Assembly: GCA_023935145.1 (NCBI GenBank)
Contig: CM043700.1
Span: forward strand, 105,306,400 to 105,370,399
Reading direction: 5' to 3'
Length of the DNA stretch: 64,000 nt
Origin: Bretschneidera sinensis
Lineage: Eukaryota > Streptophyta > Magnoliopsida > Brassicales > Akaniaceae
The position numbers and the translations under genes are program-made. The notes under the pieces were generated by a model that saw nothing but the letters and a program-made list of their open reading frames with translations, did no database searches and was not told the origin of the DNA. Below, one piece after another: positions 11,600 to 24,319 of this stretch (position 1 is the stretch's first letter; each line of letters starts with the position of its first letter).

Positions 11600-12977
11600 T
11601 GGACACCGAGCACCCCACAACATATCCTTTTCATTATAGTATTTTTCTTTTATTAATATTTATGTTTATATTTATTTTTTTGTTATCCATATTTTTTGTT
11701 TTCCGGCACAATGTTTGTTTCTCTTTGTCAGGAACTAAGTGCGTGCATCTAGTTCAAGTTTGGGGGCGTGCTACGAGCAATGAAAACAATCTAGTCTCCA
11801 TCTCCCAGGTCAAATTTTTCCATGTCACACACACATTGGGGACAATGTGTATATTAATTTTGGGGGTAGTGGAAGACACTGACACATGCACACACTATGA
11901 CCTAGTTTTTTTTTTAAAGAAAAGATAAATACATGTTCATTTTGTGTTAAAAATTTTGGTTGATTTAAAATATGATAAAACTTCATTAGTAAGCTTAAAA
12001 TCTAGAACACATAGTCTTGTAATAGGAATTTTAAAAGTTTAGTACCTACCTCAAGGCATTTAAGAATTCATGAGTTTGATCCAGATCTAACACGAGCACA
12101 TTACCACACATTTGTGTGGGGTATGACATATAATCTTATGTATATGTTTCCATGACCTAACTGTAATCGGATAACTTGTTAGAAGAACACTTTGACATAA
12201 GAAAAATAAAGAAAAAAATGTCCATCATGTAAAAAGAAAAAAGCTTCTAATGATCATTAAAAAATTTCCACTGAGTAACTGGGCATCTTGCCTCAGTAAG
12301 CAGTGAGTGTTCACGTCAAAAGGTGGGAATTAAGCATTTAACGATCATAAAAATTTCCACCGAGTAGCTGGGCCTCTTGCCTCAGTAAGTAGTGAGTGTC
12401 CACGTCAAAAGGTGAGAATTTCACTTAGCAAGCTTTAAGATCTGTTAGTTCCGTAGCCTTTTTTACTCGAGTTAGTAAGTCCTTAGGGGTGTCTTTACAC
12501 CTAATGCCCTAAAACCATCTGGTTTAGGAGTCATTGGCTAAACACTAGTTACAAGGGTCAACTAGAAATCTTAATGGAACTCAACATGGCAAAAATCTCA
12601 TGATGAAAGAAAAAGAAAAAGAAGTAAACACCATGCCATTTTTGTTCTATCTGATAAGGAATTCGATGAAGGTTTGGACACTGAAACATTATACATTAAA
12701 ATTATTTGGAAGCTCCATCTTCCATGTGCTAATTCACCACACACAAATCAAACTTGTGATGTCTTAAGCTAACCTTAGGTAAGTAACTTGAGCTGTTAAA
12801 ATCCTTATTCATCACAAAAATGTGTTTTTTTTATTATAAGCTCACTCATGAACGGTCATCGTGGTTTTATGTGCAACCCAAATTTTTGGATATCATGAAG
12901 AATGAATTTATCTTTAATTTTGTATAGTCTTTCGTTTTGTATTGCTAAGGGACTAGCAATATGTAAGTTTGGGGGTG
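11600..12977 (+). other. Element C 3' non-coding module and PPT
   Basis: From left to right: a T-rich tract; a first PPT-like run (about 11757-11766); the hairpin ACACATTG-GGGA-CAATGTGT (11831-11850); a second PPT-like run (11858-11866); two direct repeats of about 90 bp (about 12250-12340 and 12341-12424); a conserved block with CCTTAGGGGTGTCTTTACAC (about 12480); the hairpin TATTGCTA-AGGGAC-TAGCAATA (12940-12961); and the terminal PPT AAGTTTGGGGGTG directly before the 3' LTR. Confidence 0.8.
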
Positions 12978-14095
12978 TGATAGGTGCTTAAATAGTCATA
13001 TTTAAGCACCTTAATTTATGCTTGTTAGGTTCTTTATTTACCTATTTTAGTAGATTCTACTTCATTTTCGTGTTTTATGTGTTTTTTATAGGGCTTTGAC
13101 AAAAAGAAGACATTTTGGAGCTCTAAGGAATAAAATGTGAAGATCTACTAAACTAGCAAGGTGCGCTCGAGCGTATCTCCCTTGTGATTGAGCGCACAGG
13201 CACATAAGCGCCCACTCAGAAAGCTCGAGCGCACACATGCGCTCGAGTGCAGACTCATGCGATTGAGCACACACACTCAAGAGGCGGCAGAGCCAGAATT
13301 GGAAAGAAGTCTACAGACCTTAAATAGGAAATTAGGGTTTCAGGGCACCCTTAGAGCCCTATATATAACCTTGTAAAACACAGAAAACAGACTTTTAGGG
13401 GGATTAAGCTTGAAGTTGTAAGCTTTGGAGAGGAATTGATGACTCGTCTCCTCAGTATTCTTTGGGTTTTATTTTTTTGTTTTAGTTAGTTATGGTAATT
13501 ATGTTTAGTTTACTGAACATGTGTAACTAACCTCTTAATAGGGCTCGATTGAAGCCCTAATTATGCTTTCCTATATATATGATCATTGATTACCTTTGCT
13601 AATAGCCATGTTATGATGCTTTAATTGATGAATGTCTGTGTTTATTTAAATTCCTCTTATGTGTGTGTCTGATCAACGTATGTATGTGGTATGGATAAGT
13701 TAGTTAGATCGATTTGAATGACCGAGCCCTAGGTCTAACAATAGTAACAAAAGATATCCACACTGGATTCTTGGATTAATCAACATGGGAAACCGAGAGC
13801 GGACCAAGCGCTAGGTCCCATGTGGTTGTCGATTTCCACAGCCCTTATGCCCTCTTAAGGAATAACTCAGTATACATCATGTTGAATCCCTTAAGAGAGA
13901 AAAGAGTTAGAGTATACACCATGCCTAACTCGTTTCTTAGGGAGATCAATAGTCTAAGGAGTGGACTAAGCCTTTATGGTTGGCAACCATTAGGTATTCA
14001 TGATAGAGCTATAGCATTGGCACTTTACTTAATAGGAAAGCATGATTAGTGGTGGATATCAAAGCCCTATGTTCTTATCATTATTAATTCACACT
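12978..14095 (+). repeat. 3' LTR of element C, first part (before insertion B)
   Basis: Homologous to 5771-6870. It breaks off at ATTCACACT where element B inserts; the remainder is at 37454-37633. The duplicated target ACACT is at 14091-14095 and 37454-37458. Confidence 0.95.
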
Positions 14096-15471
14096 TGATA
14101 AGAGTCATAAAATGCATCTTAACAGTACTTATTTGTTAGCATTTTAGGGTTGATCAAGGTTTGAATTACACTTTTATACCGTAGTAACTCTAAAGTGAAA
14201 TTCTTGGATCATTGGCTTATTTCGGTGCATTTTCAGGTACTTTGAGTTCAAAAGAGATGGAAAGCTATCATAACTTAAAGCACGATGCTTCGATGCACAT
14301 TCGAGTGAGGGTATGGTTACAGAAGGACAAAATGAAGAGAAACCAAGTCTTAAGTGTGGGCGCTGCAGCCTGAAGAAGTCAAAGCCTCGGCCTCCAGAAC
14401 CAAGCCCAAAAGAGCAAGGAAGCCACCAGTGTGAGCCGCGGCCTGGACCAGGCTGAGTCGCAGTGCTCAGAGTCTCCATAAGTCAGCACCAGTGTGTGCC
14501 GCGGCCTGGACTAAGCTGGGCCACGGTGCCTAAAAGCTCACTAACCAAAGACCAGATAGAGCCGTGGCTCGTACATGAACCCCTGTTTTCCTAATTAGGG
14601 TTTTAATTGATTGTTTAGACCCAAAACACCCTTGGACCTTTGTATTATAAATATATCACTTAGGGTTTGATAAAGGAGGCATCCATGAAGGCTGGAAACT
14701 GAGGAGAGAGCTCGACATTACAGTGTTCAAGCATGAGCCCCATGGCCAACTAATCTCCAAGCAAGGCAAAGGGATGAATCCCTAGGTGTAATTGTTCTTA
14801 TTTTCATTCTTGATTCACTTGTAAGGATTTATTATTAAAAAATTGTTTATAAGTTATTCTTTGATTAAACAAGAAGAATTTAGGTTCATGTGACAGATGC
14901 ACTTTATGTTTTTTTTATCTTAGATTTTCTTAATCTGGTGATTGCATGCTTCTTCTCCATATAAGTCTAGTCAAGCTTTTCTTATGTCAAGTTGTTTGGA
15001 TGTGATTGAGTCCGGTAGACTTATCTTTTAGGTTTGTCCATTAGTGTGATATTGTCATTAAGATATATTGTCATTTCTTGATAAATCTATAGGATAGGTC
15101 ATGTGTGCTTGAATCGAAATCAAAGAGTATTTCATAGCAATTACATTAGGGTTTACATGTGCTTTGATTGAATATACACCGATTGCTTGTTTGGGATGTG
15201 AAACTTGCAATCGAGATAAAAACAGCTGAATCGATATTGGAATAAGGCAATGAACCTAGGGAGGATTCCCGGAACCTTGTTGTTTCTCATTTATATTCTT
15301 CATTATAATTACCCAACTCCTTCACACTATTTCATTATCAAATTCAGATTTACTCAATTGGATTTTATCATTTCGTATTAAAGTTTACATCTTCTCTTGT
15401 AGTTCGCTTTTCTTCATAGGATCGACACCTCAGCTATACACAATAACCGTGTATTAGTTTAATCGTAATCA
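14096..15471 (+). repeat. 5' LTR of element B
   Basis: Starts TGATAAGAGTCATAAAATGC and ends TCGTAATCA. A TATA-like TATAAATATATC lies at about 14645. By eye the first 340 bp differ from the 3' LTR at about 16 positions. Confidence 0.95.
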
Positions 15472-15476
15472 AATTT

Positions 15477-15494
15477 TGGCGCTGTTGCCGGGGA
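15477..15494 (+). promoter_or_regulatory. Primer binding site, tRNA-Asp type (element B)
   Basis: TGGCGCTGTTGCCGGGGA, one mismatch from the tRNA-Asp complement, five bases after the LTR. Confidence 0.9.
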
Positions 15495-15639
15495 GACACG
15501 CTTAGAGTACAAGGAAGATTGTCAACTTTTAGACAACACGGTAATATCGTTCTTTGCTCTTTGTTTTGATTTCCTAATTTTTTATTTTTCTGATTTATTT
15601 ATTTGCCCTCTAATTCCTTTGGTGTATGCTTAGACTGAG

Positions 15640-17060
15640 AGATTAGCGAGGTAGATTCATTAAAAGACCTGAAATAAAGTTACTCTCTCATTCCACTTCC
15701 ATTAGTGAAACCTCACCTAGATCAAACCATAGTGCACACCCAAGAGAGAATTTAGAGAATTTTGTTAACATGGTCGAAAATCACAATGAAAATGTTGCTA
15801 GGACACGTAAAGACTACTTACACCATAGCCGAACGGCCACACCATCTTGTATCATGTTCCCCCATAATGTTTTACAACCTGAATTTAAGCCTGGCATGAT
15901 CCAATTGCTACCAACCTTCCATGGGTTCGAGAATGAAAACCCCTATATCCATATTAGGGAATTTGAAGAAGTAGTAGCAACCTTTCAAGGTAGGGCTGAT
16001 ATGGTAGACATCGTCAAACTTAGATTTTTCCCTTTTTCACTTAAGAAAAAGGCCAAGGTTTGGCTATACTCGTTAAGGCCTAGGTCCATAGGTAGTTGGG
16101 ATGAGATGACACGAGTTTTCTTCCAAAAGCACTTCCCAACCCATAAGACCAATAACTTCAAGAGACAAATCTCAAACTTTGCACAAAAGGAGAGCGAAAC
16201 CTTATATCAAGTTTGGGTTCGTTTCAAGGACCTGTTGAATTCTTATCCACACCATGGGTATGAGAGTTGGCAGGTAGTTAGCTACTTCTATGATGGACTT
16301 CTAAGTAGGGAAAGGAAATTCATAGAAATGATGTGTAATGGGGATTTTCTTCAAAAAGATCTCGATCAAGCCATAGATTTCCTAGATGACCTATCGAAAA
16401 AAGCCCACACTTGGACAGGACCAAATGCCATGGAAAGCACTAGGAGAAATCAACTCGCTGGAATTTATCAACTTAAGGAAGAGGATAACCTTAAAGCCCG
16501 TTTAGAGGCCCTAACTAAGGAAATTGAAGCCTTAAAAACCAAGGATGCTAGAGCCCCTGAACCGGTTGCTAGGGTAGAGTCCCATGAACCTTGCTTTATG
16601 TGTAATTGAGTAGATCATGTGCCTAGGGATTGTCCAACCTATTTTGAGATGAAGGGAGAGTGTAATACTTTAGGAATACCCTTAAAGAAACCAGACTCAC
16701 CCTACTTTAACACCTACAATCCCGGTTGGAAGAATCACCCTAATTTTAGTTGGAAATCTGATATGCAACCTCCTGCCTAACCTAGCACCCATTGGAGATC
16801 CGATATGCAACCTCATCCCCACTCTAGTACCCAATGGAAACCGAAAGCAACCTTATCTAATGCACCTCAACAATCTTTACCTTTGGAAGATATGTTTAAA
16901 TCATTTATGCAAGTACATGCCATGAGTGTGGAAGAGAAAGGCAAGATAAATCAACGGTTGCTAAAGGAGCAACAAAAGATCAAAGAGGAACAAAACACCA
17001 AATTGACTAGTTTCTTGATGGTTCAAGAGTAAGGTCGTTTTCCTTCACAGCAACAACCTA
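15640..17060 (+). pseudogene. gag: Gag polyprotein of element B, broken
   Basis: The best open part is 15770-16609 (279 codons): N-terminal TPSCIMFP, capsid-like core with KAKVWLYSLRPRSIGSW and FFQKHFPTHKTN, an HTWTGP block and a coiled-coil-like tail. The true N-terminus probably lies upstream, as in A. A CCHC knuckle (CFMCN-stop-VDHVPRDC) is cut by TGA at 16607. Further stops at about 16777 and 17030 interrupt the NPGWKNHPNFSW region and the glutamine-rich tail. It would form the particle core if intact. Confidence 0.88.
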
Positions 17061-17077
17061 ATCTAAGGGGACAACAT

Positions 17078-18168
17078 ATGGCACAAACTTCCGATCCTGA
17101 AAATCAAAATGTTAGAGAGGTTAATGCCATAATCACCCGCAGTGGTAAGAAAATTGATGGTCCCACTCTACCATCATACTTGATTCCTAATACCGTGAGC
17201 AATAAGGATGAAGCCCCCAAGGAACAAGAGGCCCATGATGATTATTCTCCACCGGTGCCTCTCCTTCAAGCACTCCTTAAGCCTAATGAGGGAAATTCAG
17301 CATTAAAATGTGAGATCCTTGAACAGCTTCAGCATATTAAAATTAACCTCCCTCTTCTTCATGTTATAAAACAGATCCCCAACTATGCTAAAATCATCAA
17401 GGATCTATACACACTTAAGAGGAGGCACAATGTGAAGAAGAAGACACCACTCAAATATAAAGATCCAGGTTGTCCAACGGTGGCTTGCCAAATTGGAAAC
17501 AAATCTTGTGGCCAAGCACTGCTAGATTTGGATGCTAGTGTGAACCTCATGCCATACTCCATGTACTTGCAGCTCGGTCTAGGTGAGATCAGACCAACCT
17601 CCGTGGTACTTCAATTAGCGGATAGATCGGTAAGAAACCAAGAGGTATTGTGGAAGATGTTTTGTTGCAAATTGATAATTTCTATTATCCTGTTGACTTT
17701 TTGGTTTTTGATACTGTTTTTATCATGAATACGGAGTAAAAAATTCCTTTGATACTTGGAAGACCATTCCTTGCCACCGCCAATGCCCTCATTAATTGTA
17801 GGAATGGCCTAATGACATTATCATTTGGAAATAGAACTTTAGAGGTAAATGTTTTTCGAGTCCCAATGCAGCCACATGAAGAGGACGAGTGTTTCGATAC
17901 TTACATGATTGATAAGCTTAATTTGGAGGATGAGCACATTAAAGATAATTCTAACTCGTTGGAATTCCCTCCTAATAATTTTGAGTTCAATGACTCTTCA
18001 ATTTATCCCCATTCTGTTAATGTTGTTGATGTTTCTGATAAGTCACAGGGATTTATTAAGAAATCTTGGCAACCATGCTCTGAGGAGTTGCTTGAGAGAA
18101 GTCACATGGATGCGAGAATCAAATACCCTACTGCTGATAGTAAATGGGCAACACCAAGAACACTTTAG
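17078..18168 (+). pseudogene. Gag tail, aspartic protease and RT stub of element B
   Basis: The first frame (17078-17728) holds INLPLLHVIKQIPNYAKI and the protease site ALLDLDASVNLMPYS, where the usual glycine after D-L is replaced by aspartate. A frame shift near 17633 (in RSVR) moves the reading to another frame, which resumes at 17749 with LILGRPFLATANALIN. The frame ends at YPTADSKWATP, the first codons of RT, then breaks directly into the post-integrase module. RT palm, RNase H and integrase are absent. Confidence 0.87.
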
Positions 18169-18249
18169 CCACATATGGTGGACTTTGAGTATTCCTTACC
18201 AAAAGACTAGCACTGAGGCCACTAAGTATGGAGCCTCATCTTCAGCACC

Positions 18250-18673
18250 ACAATGAGGCCTGCAGTGAGAGTGGTGCAGCGTCTGGCTGAAGACGTAAAA
18301 CTTAGCGCTTATGGGAGGCACCCCACAGTATATCCTTTAATTTTATTATTTCTTTATATATCTTTTTCTTGTTTATTATTAGTATTTTGTTGTTTTCTAG
18401 TATTACATTCATATTTTTTTAGGGACAAATATGCACAGCAGTTCAATTGGTCATGCACAAATTTCGGCTTAACGCACTTTTAGTTAAAAGGGGAGTTTCC
18501 TTAACTTTTGCTTTTACATTGAGGACAATGCTTATTTTAAGTTGGGAGTGGAGGAAAGGAAACACATTTCTTATTGCATACAATGAATTGTTGGGTGTCA
18601 CCTCCCTTTTCTTTTTCGTTTTAATTCGTTTTTTCTTATTTATTTGTTTGTTCTTAGTATGCTTTGTGTTAGC
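18250..18673 (+). other. Element B post-protease module (left of insertion A)
   Basis: Contains the hairpin GTCT-GGCTGA-AGAC (18281-18294), a long T-rich tract ending TTTTTTTAGGGAC near 18425, a short-stem hairpin CATTG-AGGA-CAATG (18527-18540) and a PPT-like purine run (18541-18557). Open frames across it are chance readings of T-rich DNA. It continues at 34787 after insertion A. Confidence 0.7.
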
Positions 18674-19934
18674 TGATGAGTCTTAAATATTGCATATTTA
18701 AGCCCTTTAATTTATATTTTTTAGGTTCTTAATTTGTATTATTTCACTTTATTTTATGTCTTTTTTGTGTTTTGTGTATTTTTATAGGTTTGTGGAGAAA
18801 ATGAAGCATTTCCGGAGATATCAAGCTTCAAGAGCAAAGAGGATGTATAGTGCGATCGATCACACGAGATATGCGACCGAGTTCACCTGCACTCGAGTGC
18901 ACTTGCCTACGAACGAGCATAAGATCAACATCCCACATCGAAATATTTGCAGTTCAGTGCATCGGCGATCGATCGTAACAGACATGCGATCGAGCGCACA
19001 TGCGATCGTGCGCACAAGACATGCGATCGATCACACCATTCTGCGATCGAGTGCACTTGGGCCAGTATCACACATCGAATCTGAAACCTACAGTGCTCCG
19101 AGACTCCCCCTATATAAACACCATCTGACTTCATCATTCAGTGTACAATTCCTGGGCCACATTGGTGTTAACCGGTGGACGTTTGCTAGCATTTTGGTGG
19201 ATCTCGAAGGCTTTGCTACCACGAGGGGAAGTGCTGCCCATCAGCGAGTGGAATTTCTCCCATGTAAAGTTATTTATTTCTTTTTATTTAGTTGTTTTAG
19301 TTTAATGTTTAGCACTTTTATTATGAATTGTAGTTTCATAGTTATAAGTGGCTAGAATCTTCAGCTAAGGTTGAAGATGAAGCCTCGCCGTTGTTTAGCA
19401 TAGTAGTTCAGATTTGCTTGTACAAATCTAACATTTTTTTAGTATAAATATTCTGTCAATTATTTGAGTTAATCTTGTGATTGATTGAGTTTAAATTGTT
19501 CTGTTGGATATTCCTTGTGTTTCATCTGATGGATGCATCGAATTGTTTTCAATTAAATTGGATTTCCTTTGTGATTTGTTAAGAGCGGATACATTGGATG
19601 CTTTTGATTTAATTGGGATATTCTTTTTTTTTTTGTCTTATAGTTGGATTCATGGAATATTTTGATAGGTTATTTTTTTAGGACATATATGCTTAACTTT
19701 GGTGGGGTGGATTCAGAAACCTTAGTGTCTTTATTATTAGTTTTAAATCAATTCAGTTTAGTTTAAATTTGTTTTCCAAAAATACAACTCAAAATTCGGA
19801 ACTAGGTTAAGAAAAGGTTAGTTTAGATAAAATACATTTTCACAACGCAATTCCCTGTGGATTCGACCTCGCACTTGCACAACACTATATTGCAAACGAC
19901 TCGTGCGCTTGCGAGTAATTTAAAACTAACGACA
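18674..19934 (+). repeat. 5' LTR of element A
   Basis: Starts TGATGAGTCTTAAATATTGC and ends AAACTAACGACA. The U3 part carries many GCGATCGATCG/GCGATCGAG motifs (18851-19060), and a TATA-like CCCCCTATATAAAC lies at about 19105. It is 37 bp longer than the 3' LTR, mainly from an extra stretch within the motif cluster. Confidence 0.95.
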
Positions 19935-19940
19935 AGTTTT

Positions 19941-19958
19941 TGGCCCCGTTGCCAGGGA
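19941..19958 (+). promoter_or_regulatory. Primer binding site, tRNA-Asp type (element A)
   Basis: TGGCCCCGTTGCCAGGGA, two mismatches from the tRNA-Asp complement. Confidence 0.85.
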
Positions 19959-20172
19959 ATTGTTTTGTTTGTGAAATTTTTATCTGAATTGATTTTGTTT
20001 TTCTACTAGTTAGTTAGCATTATTTGTTTGATTTTTCTGTTTGGCAATTTTATTTTATTTGTTTCTATTTGTTTATTAAAAAAATTGTTAATTTTTGTGA
20101 GTAATGTGTTTGCTATTTTTGCTTTATTTTGTTGTTTCTACTGGTTAGTACCTCATTGTTTTCTGTTGGTGT

Positions 20173-21770
20173 ATGCTTGGTCGGAGATCATTGAACTTAG
20201 ATTTGATACATTTAGATCCTGACTTAGAAAGAACTCTTAGGAGACAGAGAAGAGCACTAGTTGAGAGAGAGACTGTTGAGATGGGAGAGAATTTTAGGGA
20301 TGCACATCATCCTGAACATGTAGAGCAACCTAGAGCTTGGAACGTGGACTCCACTACATCCCTTAGGGATTTGTTCGCACCCGTTGCGACTAACTCATCC
20401 TCTTGCATAGTGTTGCCACCTACCAATGCCACCCACTTTGACTTAAAGCCACATGTTATCCAACTCTTACCCTCACTCCATGGCTTAGATCTTGAAAATC
20501 CCTATAGTCATGTGAAGAAGTTCAAAGACATTTGTGCCACATTTAAATTCCAGAACTTCTCTGAGGAGTCAGTCCATCTTCGAATCTTCCCTTTTTCTCT
20601 TCACGATATAGCTAGGGCGTGGTTGGATTCCAACACGCCTGGGTCTATTACATCTTGGGAAAACCTGCTTAGCAAATTTTATCATAAGTTTTTCCCAATG
20701 TCTAGAGTGAATGAGTGCCGAAAGGAGATTAGCACTTTCACTTAGGATGAGGATGAAATTTTTTTTTAGAGTTGGGAGCGCTTCAAAGAGCTACTGATTA
20801 GATGCCCTCCACATGGATATGAGAAGTGGAGACTTTTTTAGTTCTTATACCAAGGGTTGACTCAACCCAACCATAGCATGATCGAGTCTATGAATGGGGG
20901 GGCATTCTTGAGTCTGACAGGAGATGAAGCATATATGGCATTAGACAAGTTGTCCGACAACTCACAGCAGTGGGATTTTTCAAGCTGTCGAGATAAGTCC
21001 ATTCGTGCTCCTAAGAGGGGAGGCATCTATGAGGTTAGGGAGGACGCTGATTTGAGGATAAAGTTAGATGCCCTCACTAAGAAGATTGATGCTCTCACTG
21101 TGAGCCAATCTATCAATGCTGCCAACACATTCAATGTTGAAAGCTGTTCCATCTATGCTAGTCCCATGCATCTAGCACAAAATTTCTCATCAATGCCAGC
21201 TTGTGCCGAGTATCCTATGGAACAAGTAAATGCTTTTAATGACTATCGAAGGCAGTCAAATGGATCGTACTCCAAGACGTACAATCCAGGGTGGCGGAAC
21301 CACCCAAATTTTTCATGGAGGCAGAACCAACCAATGAATCTGGGAGGAGCCCCTCATAATGCTCAAAATCAATATCCTCCCGGATTTGCCCAAAAAATTC
21401 TTGACCATGCCCGTTCTGCCCATCCAGCACCATTACCTACTTACCAAGCTCCCACTCAAACACCAGCGCTAGTTTCACAATCACTAGAGGACACCGTTAA
21501 GGAATACATGAAAATGAATATCCAATCCTTGAGCGACGTAAGGAGTGCAACAATGGTAAACACCCAAGCAATTGCCAAGCTGGAGAGTCAAATAGGTCAA
21601 ATTGCAAGTCACTTGGGTGAGAGAGAGAAGGAGAAGTTCCTCAGTCAGCCCGTACCCAACCCGAAAGGACAATTTATGGTTAGGAGTTCATCAACTCCTA
21701 CGCACGAGGAGGAACAAGTATAGTCGATTGTCACACTGAAGTCTGGGAGACAAGTGGACAATTGAGTGGA
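20173..21770 (+). pseudogene. gag: Gag polyprotein of element A, with in-frame stops
   Basis: A single reading frame runs from MLGRRSLNLDLIHL at 20173 through the core (NPYSHVKKFKDICATF, FPFSLHDIARAWLDS, FFPMSRVNECRKE), the MNGGAFLSLTGDEA block and the basic NPGWRNHPNFSW region to the tail near 21770. It is interrupted by TAG at 20743, 20767, 20839 and 21721 and TGA at 21763. No CCHC knuckle is seen; this group often lacks one. The stops fit decay of a methylated copy by transitions. Confidence 0.9.
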
Positions 21771-21865
21771 AGAGAGCCCTGCTATGCAGCAAGGGCAAGG
21801 GAGTGGCAACAAGGAGAAGAGAGATGTTGAGCCATCTATAGCCACACCTACTAAGAAAGACCCTC

Positions 21866-22800
21866 CTAGGTAGTTTGTACCTAGAGCGCCTTACCTCGAC
21901 AGACTACAGGCGCCCAAAAAAGGAGGGAAGTATGAGGAAATTCTGGAGGTATTCAAACAAGTCCAAATCAATATCCCATTTTTGGATGCCATCCATCAAG
22001 TTCCATCATATGCCAAGTTTTTAAAGGACTTGGTCACTATCAAGAGGAGGACGAATGTCCCAAAGAAATAATTTTTGACCGAGCAGGTTAGCTCAATCCT
22101 TCAGTGCAAGTTACCCATCAAGTATAAGGACCCGGGGTGTCCTACCATCTCATGCACGATAGGAGTCAGCCATATTGAGAGGGCTCTTTTGGATCTAGAG
22201 GCGAGTGTGAATCTTCTACCCTACTCAGTCTATTTGCAGTTAGGGTTAGGAGAATTAAAGCTCATATCCATGATGCTTCAATTGGCTGACAGGTCAGTGA
22301 AAAGACCACGGGGAATAGTTGAGGACATCTTGATAAAAGTGGATAAATTCTATTTCCCTGTGGATTTTATTGTGCTTGACACAGAGTCGGTTCAGAATGT
22401 AGGGATTCAGATACCGGTTATTCTAGGGCAATCATTCTTAGCCACGGCTAACGCCCTGATCAATTATAGGACAGGGGTGATGAAGATTTCCTTCAGAAAT
22501 ATGACAGTGGAGTTAAACATCTTTGATATCACTAGGCAACCACTTGAGTATGATAAAGTGAGAAATGTATGCTTGATAGAGGAGATTCTTGAGGAGACTG
22601 TGGACGAATCAAGCATTGAGGATCCCCTGGAGGCATGTTTTGCTCACTTTGGAGAGGACTTGGGCTTAGATAAGCTACTCGAGGAAGTGAATTCCATTTT
22701 GGAGTCTGATCCTCAAGAAAGCAATGAGACAGAGGAAACTGCGGCACTTGAACCCCCCAAGAAGGAACTTAAGCCTTTATCGAATAATCTTAAGTATAAG
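21866..22800 (+). pseudogene. Aspartic protease and linker of element A
   Basis: In the same frame as gag, after TAG at 21871 and TAA at 22069. The INIPFLDAIHQVPSYAKFL segment precedes the protease. The active-site triplet reads D-L-E (LLDLEASVNLLPYS) instead of D-L/T-G, and the second motif reads ILGQSFLATANA instead of ILGRPF. Both changes should inactivate the enzyme. An acidic linker (LEACFAHFGEDL) leads to RT. The stretch 22075-23331 is open for 418 codons. Confidence 0.88.
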
Positions 22801-22879
22801 TTCCTAGGTCTAGCCGATTGTTTACTTATGATTATAGCTTCCGATTTGGGTGAGGCTCAAGAGGAGAAATTATTAGATG

Positions 22880-23812
22880 TTCTAAGAGAGCACGAGGAAG
22901 CTATCGGTTGGACTATTGAGGATATCAGGGGAATTAGCCCCTCGGTGGTGATGCACAAGATAAATTTGGAGGAGAATGCCAAGCCATCGAGGGAACCACA
23001 AAGAAGGCTCAATCCAGCTATGCAAGAGGTTGTGAGGGCAGAAATAATTAAGCTGTTAGATACAGGGATCATTTATCCCATCTCTGATAGCAAGTGGGTG
23101 AGCCCAATTCATGTCGTGCCTAAGCAAGCGAGATTGACGGTAGTAAAGAATAAGGATGACGAGCTGGTACCAACTCATGTTCAGTCAGGGTGGAGAGTGT
23201 GTATAGACTACCGTAAGCTGAACGTTGCCACAAGGAAGGATCACTTTCCGTTTTCATTTATTGATCAGATGGTGGAGCGTTTGGCTGGGCACGAGTATTA
23301 TTGTTTTTTTTTATGGTTATTCTGGATATAATCAGGTCCCCGTGGACCCCGAAGATCAGGAGAATACGACGTTTACCTGTCCTTTTGGGACATTTGCCTA
23401 CTGTCGCATGCCCTTTGGGTTATGCAATGCACCCGCTACTTTTCAGCGATGCATGGTCAGTATATTCTCTGACATGGTAGAGTGGTTCTTAGAGATCTTC
23501 ATGGACGACTTCTCCGTATTCGGTTCAACCTTTGAAGAGTGCCTGCACCGTCTCGCTTTGGTTTTAGTGCGGTGCAAGGAGAAGAACCTAGTGCTTAATT
23601 GGGAGAAGTTCCATTTTATAGTTAAACAAGGCATTGTACTGGGGCATGTCTTATCTCATCAGGGGATTGAGGTCGACAAAGCGAAGGTGGACCTGATTTC
23701 CAACCTTCCACCCCCACGTACAGTGAAGGAGGTTCGATCTTTTCTGGGCCATGGAGGTTTCTACAGGCGATTTATCCAGAATTTCAGCAAAATTACCAGG
23801 CCCTTGTGCTAG
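22880..23812 (+). pseudogene. Reverse transcriptase of element A, frameshifted
   Basis: The Ty3/gypsy RT starts in the gag-protease frame with SKWVSPIHVVP and WRVCIDYRKLN. It shifts frame in a T run near 23305-23320 (at the YYCF codons) and continues in the frame of 23225-23812 with GYSGYNQVPVDPEDQ, MPFGLCNAPATFQRC and the catalytic FMDDFSVF (the YxDD-type site). The thumb (VRSFLGHGGFYRRFI) follows. A TAG stop at 23810 ends the frame. The catalytic aspartates are present, but the protein is broken. Confidence 0.93.
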
Positions 23813-24310
23813 TTATTACAAAAGGATGCCCCATTTATATTTGATGAGGACTGTAAGAAAGCATTTGGGGATCTGAAGAAGATTCTGACGTCCACACCCA
23901 TTATTCAGCCACCCAACTGGGGTGTGCCTTTTGAGATTATGTGTGACGCATCAGCTTATGCTGTTGGAGTTGTTTTGGGGCAGCGTGTTGATAAACTTCC
24001 CCATGTTATCTATTATGCAAGTCGAACTCTAAACGATGCATAACTTAATTACTCTACCACTGAGAAGGAGTTGTTAGCAGTCGTTTTTGCATTAGACAAG
24101 TTCAGATCCTACTTGTTAGGATCTAAGGTCATTATCTACTTGGACCATGCAGCCTTGAAGTATCTTTTCTCTAAAAAAGATGCTAAATCTCGTCTTATCC
24201 GATGGATCTTGCTACTTCAAAAGTTCGACATCGAGATTCGGGATAAGAAAGGTTCTGAAAATGTGGTGGCAGACCATTTATCTAGACTGATTGTGGATTT
24301 CACTGAGGTC
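23813..24310 (+). pseudogene. RNase H of element A
   Basis: Reads on from the RT frame. The acidic residues typical of retroelement RNase H are all seen: D in CDASAYAVGVVLG, E in [16 protein letters not shown] in [14 protein letters not shown] and D in [12 protein letters not shown] at 24041 cuts the domain between the first and second motifs; 24071-24430 is open and ends at TAG 24428. Confidence 0.9.
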
Positions 24311-24319
24311 GCCACTCCC

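Noticed and set aside
18253..18483. Conserved peptide LAEDVKLSAHGRHPT followed by a hydrophobic stretch in E, B and D, possibly a small membrane protein
   Set aside because: Changes between copies are mostly non-synonymous (V/F/I at one codon), A has an early stop and F loses the frame, while the hairpin at the nucleotide level is kept. RNA-level conservation fits better.
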